Under the pieces are notes generated by a model, which worked only from the letters and a program-made list of their open reading frames with translations, was not told the DNA's origin and searched no databases. A DNA stretch of 61,271 bases from Candidatus Tumulicola scandinaviensis. Its GTDB lineage: Bacteria > Vulcanimicrobiota > Vulcanimicrobiia > Vulcanimicrobiales > Vulcanimicrobiaceae. The position numbers and the translations under genes are program-made. Below are positions 23,716 to 32,073 of the stretch, piece by piece. The DNA is taken from contig PLLA01000051.1 of assembly GCA_003140835.1 (NCBI GenBank), positions 1-61,271 of the forward strand, written 5' to 3'. The first letter of the stretch is position 1, and each line of letters begins with the position of its first letter.

Positions 23716-24593
23716 TTTACGGTAGCTCCTCGCTCGATGCCGTCGAGCCGGTCGTAAGAAACCACGACGATGCGGGCGTCGCGAACGAGCGCGACCTCGG
23801 GGCGCGCGGTTCGGGGACGATCCCGATCGTCGGTCGCGATGAAGGTTGCGATACGAAGTTGGGTGGCATCGAGATCGAGTGCGTGCACGCGGGCGGTTTC
23901 GTCGCCTTGCGCGCCGGCGTGCGCGACCCCGGCCAGGCGCCCGAATACCACGACGTCGCCGCTGGCGATCAACTCGGCGCCGGGATTGACGTCGCCGACC
24001 ACAACGATGTGGCCGACGTGATGAAGCGCCTGCCCGCCGCGTACCGTCCCGGCATGGTACAGGGTGCCCGGCGGGGTTTCCACCAAATGTAACGCAGCCG
24101 GCGCCTCCGGCGGCGCGGGTTCGCTCGGGAGAGAGATCGCCGGATCCAAGCGCGGCACGCTCGCCTCGCCGCGGCGCCGGCGGTCCGCGATGTCCGCCCG
24201 CGCGCCGGCAAAGTCGGCGACGAGCGACCTAGCGGCGTCCGAAAGCTTACCCTGACGGCGGGGACGCAGCGCGCGACGGCGTTCGAGCTCGTGCTCGTCA
24301 GAGGTTGCGGCGGCCGCCTCGAACGCAAAGCCGCAGGCGCGCGCCACTTCCTCGACCTCGGGCGAACCGGAAACGGCGCGCAGCTGGATGCCGGCGCCGG
24401 ACAAAAGGTCGTTCAACCTGGTCAAATGCTCGGGCGACGGGCACGTCGGACCGAAATTCGCCAGCGCAACGGTGCCGCGATAGAAGCCCGGCCGCTCGGC
24501 AAGGCGAGCTTCCAGCTCGTCGAGCGCCGCGCCGAGCTCGCGCCCGGCGAGCGCAACCTCGAGACCTTGCTTCCGGCCGCGTAAGAGAGTCAC
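23712..24593 (-). CDS. minC: Septum site-determining protein MinC
   Basis: A 293-residue FtsZ inhibitor. The N-terminal domain (about 1-100, VTLLRGRKQGLEVAL, YRGTVALANFG) is followed by a charged linker and a C-terminal beta-helix domain (about 190-293) with VGHIVVVGDVNPGAELIASGDVVVFG, a strong MinC hallmark, and GDETARVHALDLDATQLRIA, which binds MinD. The GTG at 24593 gives the family N-terminus. It is the first gene of minC-minD-minD-minE-rodA; the upstream gap holds two DnaA boxes. Confidence 0.92.
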   Translation of the reverse strand: MTLLRGRKQGLEVALAGRELGAALDELEARLAERPGFYRGTVALANFGPTCPSPEHLTRLNDLLSGAGIQLRAVSGSPEVEEVARACGFAFEAAAATSDEHELERRRALRPRRQGKLSDAARSLVADFAGARADIADRRRRGEASVPRLDPAISLPSEPAPPEAPAALHLVETPPGTLYHAGTVRGGQALHHVGHIVVVGDVNPGAELIASGDVVVFGRLAGVAHAGAQGDETARVHALDLDATQLRIATFIATDDRDRPRTARPEVALVRDARIVVVSYDRLDGIERGATVK

Positions 24594-24664
24594 GTGGTTG
24601 CTTCGAATACCTCTCGGATACGATGTCTCGCCCGGTTCACAAGCTCGCCGCTCCACACCCGCCG

Positions 24665-24704
24665 CTATCCACATCGGACTCGCAAGTTCTTGCCATTATC
24701 CACA
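24665..24704 (+). promoter_or_regulatory. Two DnaA-box-like sites between minC and the M48 gene
   Basis: CTATCCACA (24665-24673) and TTATCCACA (24696-24704) lie on the same strand with starts 31 bases apart, about three helical turns. The second matches the consensus TTATNCACA exactly. They lie in the 209-base divergent promoter region. Binding of DnaA is inference. Confidence 0.5.
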
Positions 24705-24802
24705 TTTCGTACACAGCAGCCGGGGTCGCGCAACTTCGCCGGGATCGACCCGCGTTTTCTGGAACATCGCACGCTCTCCCCGAGTAATCTAAAAGAAGGT
24801 TT

Positions 24803-26854
24803 ATGATGCGCCGAATCGTCCCCATCTTTATCGCCCTCTCGCTGGCGTTCGCCGCCATTCCGGCGCCGGTTTTTGCCATGTCGACGGCCGCCGAAATTCA
24901 GCTCGGTCAGGAAGAAGACCAGCAGATCGTCGCCGGCAGCGTCGTTGAAACCGATCCGCTCCTCAACGCCTACGTTCAGGGCATCGCCGAAAACCTTTGG
25001 AACCAAGTCGCGCGCAAGGACGTCCCGTACTCGGTCAAGATTATCAATGACGACAGCATTAACTCCTTCGCCACCATGGGCGGATTCGTGTACGTCAACG
25101 AGGGGTTGATCGATTTCGTCCAATCGGACGACGAACTGGCGAGCGTCATCGGCCACGAAACCGGTCACATCGAGCGCCGGCACGTCATCACCACGCAGTC
25201 GAAAGCGCAAATCCTCGACATCTTGTTCGGCCTCGCCTCGCTCTTTTCACCGTTGATCTACAACTTTGGCGGCCTGGCCGAAGCCGGGATAATGGCCAAG
25301 ATCTCGCGCGAAGACGAGCTTCAGGCCGACCGCTACGGCCTGCAACTCATGTCGCGCGCCGGCTACGATCCGGAATCCATGGTGACGATGATGGCGCACT
25401 TGGCCGTTCTCCAGGACGAGCACAGCGATTTGCTGACCAAATATCTCGAGGACCATCCCGATCCGAAAAATCGCGTCGCGCACCTGATGGGCTATCCGGA
25501 GCTCGATCCCAAGGACGTTACCGCCGAGCAGCAGATCGTTCAGGCGTCGAGCGACGAGGAACGCGCGCGCTACGAGTTCGGATCGATTCGCTTGGCGAAT
25601 ATCCTCAAGAAAGATCCGCAGAACGCCGAAGCGCTTTTAGAGATGGGTCAGTCCGATCTCGCTTTGGGCCTCCCCAGTAAGAGCGAGCAAACGCTGTCCG
25701 AAGCCGCGCAGCTCGGTTCGCCGCAAACACGCGCGGCTGCCAATCAGCGCATCTCCGCACTACGGCAGCTGGAAGTTCAACGCGTTTTGCTGACGCACCC
25801 GAATCTGCCGAAACTGCAGAGTGCCGTGCAAGCCGGCCAAGCGTCGCAAATCGAAGCGGCATCGCAAATCTCGGCGCGTGCCGCCGAAGGCAAAGACCAA
25901 ATCAAGGCGATAAACACGCGCGTCAACTCGCTTCAGTACGAAATTCCCGATTTCAGCCGGATCAACATCAAGCGCGGATCGCGGGTCGAAGCGGTCGTAA
26001 AGAATCTCACGCTCATGTCGCGCTCCATAGACAGCGCACTGCAGGATGCACGCGCGCCGCTCGGCGGCGTCGGGACGCTCGAGAAAGGCAAGGAGAGCGG
26101 CTTGCTCAAGGAAGGGGCCGACATCTACACCGAGATGCTGGAACCGTTCGCGACCGTTCCGATTCCAGCCGACGCGTTGGCGATTCTTCCTTCGTACCCG
26201 CAAATGCTCAACGACCTCTCCCTGTCCGACGGCGACATGCTTCGCGCGGTCGACGCCTCGCGGGCGTCGCTCACGCAGCTCGATCAATCCGTCGGCGACC
26301 TCGACGATTTTCTCAAACAACTCGATCACGTCCAGCTGAGCTTCAACGGCGATATCAGCGAAGGGGCCTACGCTTCGCTGCAGCCGGTGATGCAAAAATC
26401 GGTGGCCGACTTCAACAGCGCGGCGACGTCGGCATCGCAGGGTGCCCAGCTTTATAACATGGCGCGCTCGCGCCAGATCTCCACCCGCATCACGCTGCTC
26501 GGACTGGGCACGTCGCCGCAACGCTACTCGACGTTACAGTATGCGTTGCAAAAGCGCTTCGGCTCGACCGGCCTCGACTATCGGACCATGCTGCGCGATG
26601 GGTTAACCCCGGGCGACGTGACGCTCGCGACGATCCTCGCCGCCGACATCAAGAGTACGCCCGAAGCGATCGTTGCCGAAGCCAAAACCAACAAGCAGAC
26701 TATTGTCGACGTCGCCAACGCTCATGGCATGCACGCGTGGCCGCTGGAGATCTTCGTCGGATTGGTCTACCTCGACTTCACCGACGATCCGATGAAAGAG
26801 TTACGCAGAGCCGACGGCTCCGAGGCGGCGACGCTTTCGGAGCTGGGATTGTAG
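24803..26854 (+). CDS. Exported M48 metalloprotease (BepA-like) with long C-terminal extension
   Basis: A 683-residue protein with signal sequence (to VFAMS, about 26), an M48 domain with zinc motif HETGH (about 118-122) and the third ligand in REDELQADRYG (about 170), then helical repeats (AEALLEMGQSDLALGLPSK) as in BepA, a periplasmic protease and chaperone for outer-membrane assembly. BepA is about 490 residues; the extra 200 or so residues, rich in helices, are not recognised. The bam/lpt genes in the same window make an outer-membrane quality-control role plausible. The product ends 11 bases before the next gene. Confidence 0.88.
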   Translation: MMRRIVPIFIALSLAFAAIPAPVFAMSTAAEIQLGQEEDQQIVAGSVVETDPLLNAYVQGIAENLWNQVARKDVPYSVKIINDDSINSFATMGGFVYVNEGLIDFVQSDDELASVIGHETGHIERRHVITTQSKAQILDILFGLASLFSPLIYNFGGLAEAGIMAKISREDELQADRYGLQLMSRAGYDPESMVTMMAHLAVLQDEHSDLLTKYLEDHPDPKNRVAHLMGYPELDPKDVTAEQQIVQASSDEERARYEFGSIRLANILKKDPQNAEALLEMGQSDLALGLPSKSEQTLSEAAQLGSPQTRAAANQRISALRQLEVQRVLLTHPNLPKLQSAVQAGQASQIEAASQISARAAEGKDQIKAINTRVNSLQYEIPDFSRINIKRGSRVEAVVKNLTLMSRSIDSALQDARAPLGGVGTLEKGKESGLLKEGADIYTEMLEPFATVPIPADALAILPSYPQMLNDLSLSDGDMLRAVDASRASLTQLDQSVGDLDDFLKQLDHVQLSFNGDISEGAYASLQPVMQKSVADFNSAATSASQGAQLYNMARSRQISTRITLLGLGTSPQRYSTLQYALQKRFGSTGLDYRTMLRDGLTPGDVTLATILAADIKSTPEAIVAEAKTNKQTIVDVANAHGMHAWPLEIFVGLVYLDFTDDPMKELRRADGSEAATLSELGL

Positions 26855-26861
26855 GAAAGGA
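26853..26861 (+). promoter_or_regulatory. Ribosome binding site of the DUF697 gene
   Basis: AGGAAAGGA ends 4 bases before the ATG at 26866 and overlaps the stop codon of the M48 gene. It decides the ATG at 26866 over longer readings. Confidence 0.7.
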
Positions 26862-26865
26862 ACGC

Positions 26866-27855
26866 ATGGCTTCCGCTCTCGGCGCGAAAGACGTCTTTCG
26901 CCTCGTTCGCCGCGGCATCGACGTACGCGCGGTTCACGCACACGTGCGTAAGCCATTTCGCTTCCTGCTCTGCGGCGATCCGGCGCTGATCGCCGAAATG
27001 CGGGCGTTGTTACTCACCGGACACGACGACGGCACGGTTCCGCTCGACGCCGCGGCCTGTCTCGAAACGGTTCTGCCGCGGACGCCTGCCATGCTGGATA
27101 CGAGCGACGTTCGCGCCGCGATCTTTCTCGGAAAACGAGGCGACGCCGCGGGAGCCGATCTCACCTCGCTCCGGGCGTTGAAGGTTCCTATCCTGGCGGT
27201 AACGATCGATCCGGAAGCTTCGCCGAGCGGACCGCCGGCCGTGCCCGCGCCGGCCGCGTGCGGCGACTACGTCGCGACCGAGATTTCGCGCGAGGCATTG
27301 CGCGGACGCGTTTTCCCGCACCTCGTCGAGTGTGCGCGCGGCGTCGAAATCGCGGTCGGCCGGCGCTTACCCGCGTTGCGCGAAACGGTGGCGGCGAAAC
27401 TCACGCGCGACGCCGCGCGCAATGCGCTGAAAGTCTCCCTGGCCAGCGCCGTGATCGACCACATCCCCGTCATCGGGCTGGTGCTCGGCGCATTTGCGTC
27501 GGCCGGCGATATGGTGGCCATCACCGGGATACAAATGATGCTGCTGCTCCACATCGAGGCCGCCTATGGACGCGACCCCGACCTTCAACGGATGTGGCAA
27601 CTGCTGCCGGTCGTCGGCGGCGGCTTTGGATGGCGCACGCTCGCACGCGAACTCAGCGGGTTCATTCCGGTCGCCGGGATTGCGATCAAAGGGGCGATCG
27701 CCTACGCCGGAACGATCGTTGTCGGAGAGAGCGTGACGTTCTTCTTGGAACACGGGCGCCATATGACCAGCGGTCAAGCCGCTAAAATTTTCGAACGCAC
27801 CAAACGCGACGCGATGACGTTTGCTGGCGACTTCATGGCCCGCTTCCGCTCGTAG
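26866..27855 (+). CDS. DUF697 membrane protein
   Basis: A 329-residue protein. The C-terminal half (about 185-300) has the DUF697 helices SLASAVIDHIPVIGLVLGA, GDMVAITGIQMMLLLHI and GFIPVAGIAIKGAIAYAG; the N-terminal half looks like a degraded P-loop or Rossmann region (FRFLLCGDPALIAEM) without a Walker A. DUF697 often follows GTPase domains, so this may be an inactivated relative. It is probably co-transcribed with the M48 gene; the tie in function is unknown. The end is 6 bases from the convergent RDD gene. Confidence 0.75.
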   Translation: MASALGAKDVFRLVRRGIDVRAVHAHVRKPFRFLLCGDPALIAEMRALLLTGHDDGTVPLDAAACLETVLPRTPAMLDTSDVRAAIFLGKRGDAAGADLTSLRALKVPILAVTIDPEASPSGPPAVPAPAACGDYVATEISREALRGRVFPHLVECARGVEIAVGRRLPALRETVAAKLTRDAARNALKVSLASAVIDHIPVIGLVLGAFASAGDMVAITGIQMMLLLHIEAAYGRDPDLQRMWQLLPVVGGGFGWRTLARELSGFIPVAGIAIKGAIAYAGTIVVGESVTFFLEHGRHMTSGQAAKIFERTKRDAMTFAGDFMARFRS

Positions 27856-27861
27856 GGGCTC

Positions 27862-28593
27862 CTACAGTCGTTCCAGAAGCGGTTCGTCGTCGAGACGCTG
27901 CAACTCCGCCGGCACGCGTTCTCGAACGCGCCCGGCGAGCTGCGCGGCCAGCTCGCGGCGGCGCTGCGGCGCGAGGGCATCGCGCCGGTCGAGGAATCGC
28001 CGGATCAGCGAACGTTCTTCGCCCGAGAGATAGCGCGTCGCACCGTACGTCGGCTCCGGTTGCGCCGCTAACGTCTTTGGCATCGCCAGGCGCGCGTCGC
28101 GCACGACGATCGTTCCAGCCGCGTAGTCGCCAAGGCGTTTGTTTTCCGGCGACACCAGCATGCTGACCGCCGAAAGCGCGTAAAACCCGAGCGACAACTC
28201 CCCGACGCGGACGAGATTACGCACCAGCGCCGCACCGAAGTCGATGGGATATCCGCCGTCGCGAACGGTGCGTAAGCCGAGCACGCGCTTTCCCGGCGTC
28301 TGGCCGTCCCAAAACATTTCGAACGCGATAAAATACCCGAAAAAAACGACGAACACCACGGCAACCACCAACGCAACCGCCACCGCGTCGGCCAGCTTCT
28401 CGGCGCCCGAGGCCATATGCTTGACCGGCTCGATCCGCGTCGCAGCGAGAATCAACCCGGCGGCAAGCGCGACGAGAACCCCGATTTGGAGCAGCATATC
28501 GATCGCCAACGCCAAAAACCGGCTCCCCAATCCGGCCAGTTCGTAACTAAACGCGATGGCTTCGGGAGTGCGTATATCAACATTGCGTTGCAC
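27862..28593 (-). CDS. RDD family membrane protein
   Basis: A 243-residue protein with the RDD pattern: IRTPEAIAFSYELAGLGSRFLALAIDM (Arg and Asp), several membrane helices, GQTPGKRVLGLRTV before a VRNLVRV segment, and the NKRLGDYAAGTIVVR closing motif. The last 50 or so residues form a charged cytoplasmic tail. RDD proteins are putative transporters, some with Na+ antiport evidence; they often neighbour SpoIIM/DUF58/MoxR genes, as here. GTG at 28593 is chosen as start; a longer reading to 28701 cannot be excluded. Confidence 0.85.
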   Translation of the reverse strand: MQRNVDIRTPEAIAFSYELAGLGSRFLALAIDMLLQIGVLVALAAGLILAATRIEPVKHMASGAEKLADAVAVALVVAVVFVVFFGYFIAFEMFWDGQTPGKRVLGLRTVRDGGYPIDFGAALVRNLVRVGELSLGFYALSAVSMLVSPENKRLGDYAAGTIVVRDARLAMPKTLAAQPEPTYGATRYLSGEERSLIRRFLDRRDALAPQRRRELAAQLAGRVRERVPAELQRLDDEPLLERL

Positions 28594-28799
28594 GGGATGT
28601 TCGTGCTCGACGAAGTCCCGGAAAACCTGGGCGGCGACGCGCAGGTCAATTTGGCGCGCCCTCGGGGAGTCTCGAGCATACCGACATCTTTCGCGCGCCA
28701 TGGTGGGGGGCCCCACGAAGTGGGGGGCGCGGAGGCTAGGCCGGAGCGCCGTTTAAACAACCAGGCTTGCCGGTATCCGTCACCGTTAGAGCATAAAGC
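28594..28799. other. Divergent intergenic region with G-rich hairpin
   Basis: The 206 bases between the RDD and SpoIIM-like genes must hold both promoters. A GGGGCCCC palindrome (28707-28714) overlaps a CCCCAC-GAA-GTGGGG hairpin (28711-28725). AT-richer DNA (GTTTAAACAACC, about 28752-28763) lies nearer the SpoIIM-like gene. I see no convincing -35/-10 pair. Confidence 0.4.
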
Positions 28800-29786
28800 A
28801 TGACGCAGGCGTCTTTCGTCACGAAGCGGTCGCCCTCGTGGGAGCGTCTCGATGGTCTGTTGGTACGGGCCGCCCGGCGAGGAGTGCGCGCGCTGGAGGC
28901 CGGCGAGATCGCCGAGCTGGGGCGGCTGTACCGGGCGACCACGAGCGATCTGGCGTACGCGCGCGGCCGCGAGTTCGATTCGCGTCTTCTCGAATACCTC
29001 AATCGCCTCACCGCTCGCGCACACGCTTACGTGTACGGCGGTTCGGCCGAAACCGGCGCCGCGCGGATAGGACGTTTCTATCGCGAAACGCTTCCACGCG
29101 AGTTTCGCCATTCGTTCGCCTACGTCGCGATTTGCACGGCGATAACCGTCGCTTTCAGCGTCGTCGCATTCTCATTGATCCGCTCGCATCCGGCCGAAGC
29201 CTACGCTTTGCTTCCCAAGGAGCTCATCCCGGACGAAATTCGAAAGAGCTTACACGATTCGAACTTCGCCTTCGACCGTGACTTCGCGCCCGCAATGTCG
29301 GCCATGATCGTGACCAACAACATCAAGGTGGCGATTATGGCGTTTGCAGGGTCGATAACCCTCGGAGCGCTGACGCTCTATATCGTGGCATATAACGGCC
29401 TCATGCTGGGCGGTCTCGGCGCGCTGTTTGCCAATGCCGGTTTCGGCTACGATTTCTGGGCGACCATCGCACCGCACGGCGTCATCGAACTGACGGCGAT
29501 TCAAATCGCCGGCGCCGCCGGCTTGCTGATTGCCGCCGGCATCGTCTATCCGGGGCGTTTCCGCAGGCGCGACGCGATCGCCGCCAACGCGCGGCGGGCC
29601 GGAACGCTCATCGTCGGAGTGGCTTCGATGCTCGTCGTTGCCGGAACGATCGAAGGCTTCATTTCGCCGCAACGCTGGGCGCCCGGTGTTCGCATCGCGA
29701 TCGGGGCGCTGACCGCCGTCGCGTTGTTGATCTACTTTGGGTTCTCGGGCCGGCGCGTTCCCGTCGCCGCAGAAGAGCTACAGTAA
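28800..29786 (+). CDS. Stage II sporulation protein M-like (DUF95) membrane protein
   Basis: A 328-residue protein with a helical cytoplasmic N-terminus (about 1-100, LGRLYRATTSDLAYAR and REFRHSF) and five or six membrane helices, with NNIKVAIMAFAGSITLGALTLY and APHGVIELTAIQIAGAAGL, which match the SpoIIM family. The family is widespread in bacteria that do not sporulate and is linked with RDD, MoxR and DUF58 genes, as here; no sporulation is implied. Its 3' end overlaps the DUF58 gene on the other strand by 9 bases. Confidence 0.88.
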   Translation: MTQASFVTKRSPSWERLDGLLVRAARRGVRALEAGEIAELGRLYRATTSDLAYARGREFDSRLLEYLNRLTARAHAYVYGGSAETGAARIGRFYRETLPREFRHSFAYVAICTAITVAFSVVAFSLIRSHPAEAYALLPKELIPDEIRKSLHDSNFAFDRDFAPAMSAMIVTNNIKVAIMAFAGSITLGALTLYIVAYNGLMLGGLGALFANAGFGYDFWATIAPHGVIELTAIQIAGAAGLLIAAGIVYPGRFRRRDAIAANARRAGTLIVGVASMLVVAGTIEGFISPQRWAPGVRIAIGALTAVALLIYFGFSGRRVPVAAEELQ

Positions 29787-31124
29787 GCCGCGCTGCTTCA
29801 CTCGGAGGTACTCGTCGATCAACGCCGTCGTCAGTTTAGCCGCCGGAACGTCGACGACGATCGCTCCGGTGCGCGTCAGCATCGCGGCGGCCGTTCGGCG
29901 TTCCTCCGCCAGGCCCAACGCAACGCCGGCGCGATAGGCGCCGGCAACGTCGCGCGGTTCTTCGGCCAAGGCGGCGTTTACGGCCGCATCGTTCATGAAC
30001 ACGCAGACGAGGAGATGCCGCCCTGCCAGCGATCCCAGCTCGGCCAATAACGCGGTTTGCGCCAGCGGATCGATGACGTCGGTCAGAAAGACGATGAGCG
30101 AGCGCTTGTGCAAGTGCGCGCGCAGATACGCGAAGGCGCGTGCGTAGTTGGCTTCCTCGAATCGCGGCTCGAGATCGTAGAGCAGTTCGGTGATCCGGGC
30201 GATCGAGGATCGCGTCGAGCGGGGAGCACTCGCCGCCAGGATATCCTGCGCAAATGCGACCACCCCGACGCGATCGCTGGCCAATCCGGCGATGCTCGCC
30301 AGCGACAGGGCGGCGGTCACGGCATAATCGAGTTTTCGCTGCTTTCCGTCGATGCGCGGCGTCATGAGCCGGCCGCAGTCGAGAACCAACATGACGTTTT
30401 GGCTGCGTTCGACCTCGTGATGCGCCACCATCATCTTTCCACGCCGCGCCGTCGCCTTCCAGTCGATGAAACGGAAGGCATCGCCGTCGGACCATTCCCG
30501 CAACGATTCGAATTCGGTACCTGCCCCGCGTAAGCGCATCTTCCGAAGACCGGCTTCGATCAAGCGATTGCGCACGTGCAGCGAGCCGTACCGTTCGACC
30601 GCCGAAAGATCGGGAAACACGCGGAACGCTTGCGGCGCATCGATCGCCATACGGCGGCGCAGCAATCCAAAAGCATTTTCGTACCATGCGTACAGGGTGC
30701 CGAACTCGTCGGGCCCGCGCGCCACCGGCGTAATCGCGCGCACCAGCTTCGCGCGGGCGCGCGGCGGAACGTCGCCACTCGCCTCGTCCTGCGAGAAGCG
30801 CAACGTTCGGACCGGCGTTTCCAAAATGCCGATCCGGATCGCCCGGCCGGAACGGTTTTCGACCGTATACGTCAACTCGGCGGAAACCCGTAACGCCAGA
30901 TGTTCGCCGCCGCATCGCGCGACCCTAACGTCGCGCGGACGGGGTCCAAGGCAAGCATCGATGACGGCGGCGACGGCGAGTGCGACCCCGCCGGCGACCG
31001 CGATCGGCAACAGCGGCGAAAGACCGGGAGCGCACGCTGCCAGCAGCGCGATCCCTCCCAGCAAATAGAGAAATCGCGGCGTAACCCATACGGGCAGCCA
31101 CCAGCGCGACCGGCTAGGCTTCAC
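29778..31124 (-). CDS. DUF58 domain protein
   Basis: A 448-residue membrane-anchored protein with two N-terminal helices (about 15-60), a beta domain, and a C-terminal DUF58/VWA-like part with the motif GTEFESLREWSDGDAFRFIDWKA and NVMLVLDCGRLM. It is the partner that usually sits next to MoxR ATPases; the pair is thought to act in chaperone-like remodelling of membrane or metal-centre proteins. It overlaps the MoxR stop by 11 bases. It closes the five-gene minus-strand unit. Confidence 0.9.
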   Translation of the reverse strand: MKPSRSRWWLPVWVTPRFLYLLGGIALLAACAPGLSPLLPIAVAGGVALAVAAVIDACLGPRPRDVRVARCGGEHLALRVSAELTYTVENRSGRAIRIGILETPVRTLRFSQDEASGDVPPRARAKLVRAITPVARGPDEFGTLYAWYENAFGLLRRRMAIDAPQAFRVFPDLSAVERYGSLHVRNRLIEAGLRKMRLRGAGTEFESLREWSDGDAFRFIDWKATARRGKMMVAHHEVERSQNVMLVLDCGRLMTPRIDGKQRKLDYAVTAALSLASIAGLASDRVGVVAFAQDILAASAPRSTRSSIARITELLYDLEPRFEEANYARAFAYLRAHLHKRSLIVFLTDVIDPLAQTALLAELGSLAGRHLLVCVFMNDAAVNAALAEEPRDVAGAYRAGVALGLAEERRTAAAMLTRTGAIVVDVPAAKLTTALIDEYLRVKQRGLL

Positions 31125-32073
31125 GCGGAACCGGAACGTTCGCGAGAATTTCGCGCAGCACGTCGGCCGCCGAAATGCCTTCGATCTCTGCGTCGGGCGC
31201 GACGATCAAACGATGCGGCAAGACGCAGAACGCGACGTCCTTGACGTCGTCCGGAGTGGCGAATTCGCGGCCTTCGATGGCCGCCGCGGCTTGCGAGGCC
31301 AGCAGCAACGCAATCCCCGCACGCGGCGATCCGCCCAGCGTCAAGCGCGGATGCGCGCGCGTACCGGCCACGATCCGATACGTGTACTCGCGCACGCTCG
31401 CCGACAGGTGTACCGCCCGGATTGCCCGCTGCGCCTCGATCACTTCGGCGGCGTTGGTTACCGGAGCGATGCCGGACGCTTCGAGGTCGCGCGAGTCGAA
31501 GCCGGCGGCCACCCGCTCCAACAGTTGGAGTTCGCGGGTCTCGGCCGGATACGAAGCGTCGACTTTCACCATGAAGCGGTCGAGTTGCGCTTCGGGGAGC
31601 GGATAGGTACCTTCGTATTCGATGGGGTTTTGCGTCGCGCATAACAGGAACGGGCTAGGAAGCCGGTGCGCGATGCCGTCGATCGTAACGCTGCCCTCCT
31701 CCATCGCCTCCAGCAGCGCCGCCTGCGTTTTGGGCGGCGTACGATTGATTTCGTCCGCCAGCACGACGTTGGCGACGATCGGACCCAAACGCGTGGAAAA
31801 TTCGGCGGTCTTGGGATTGAAGACCGTCGTGCCCACGACGTCGGCCGGCATCATGTCGGGAGTAAACTGGATGCGGCGAAATTCGATTCCGAGCAACGTC
31901 GCCAGCGTGCGAACCGCGAGCGTTTTGCCGGTGCCTGGAACGCCTTCGATCAGGACGTGACCGCGCGCCAGCAGTGCGACTTCGAGCGCGAACGTGGTTC
32001 GCTGCGAATCGACCACGGCGCGATCCATGCCGGCGGCGATGCGCGCGGCCAGCTCGCGGACGTCGATGCTCAT
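31114..32073 (-). CDS. MoxR family AAA+ ATPase
   Basis: A 319-residue AAA+ protein: Walker A GVPGTGKT (about 41-48), Walker B VVLADEINRTPPKTQAALLEAMEE, sensor CATQNPIEYEG. MoxR ATPases act with VWA/DUF58 partners. It starts with ATG overlapping the upstream DUF4350-like stop (ATGA) and ends inside the DUF58 gene. Confidence 0.95.
   Translation of the reverse strand: MSIDVRELAARIAAGMDRAVVDSQRTTFALEVALLARGHVLIEGVPGTGKTLAVRTLATLLGIEFRRIQFTPDMMPADVVGTTVFNPKTAEFSTRLGPIVANVVLADEINRTPPKTQAALLEAMEEGSVTIDGIAHRLPSPFLLCATQNPIEYEGTYPLPEAQLDRFMVKVDASYPAETRELQLLERVAAGFDSRDLEASGIAPVTNAAEVIEAQRAIRAVHLSASVREYTYRIVAGTRAHPRLTLGGSPRAGIALLLASQAAAAIEGREFATPDDVKDVAFCVLPHRLIVAPDAEIEGISAADVLREILANVPVPREA

Noticed and set aside
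22341..23757. Long plus-strand frames opposite the two minD genes
   Set aside because: They mirror minD codons (His/Arg/Asp-rich text such as DRVLVGADDRV) and have no independent start signals or homology.
24594..24802. Possible replication origin because of the two DnaA boxes
   Set aside because: Only two boxes, no clear AT-rich unwinding region and no dnaA/dnaN/rpmH/gyrB nearby. A promoter role is more economical.
28800..29786. Evidence of sporulation from the SpoIIM-like gene
   Set aside because: The family is common in non-sporulating bacteria and no other sporulation gene is in the window.
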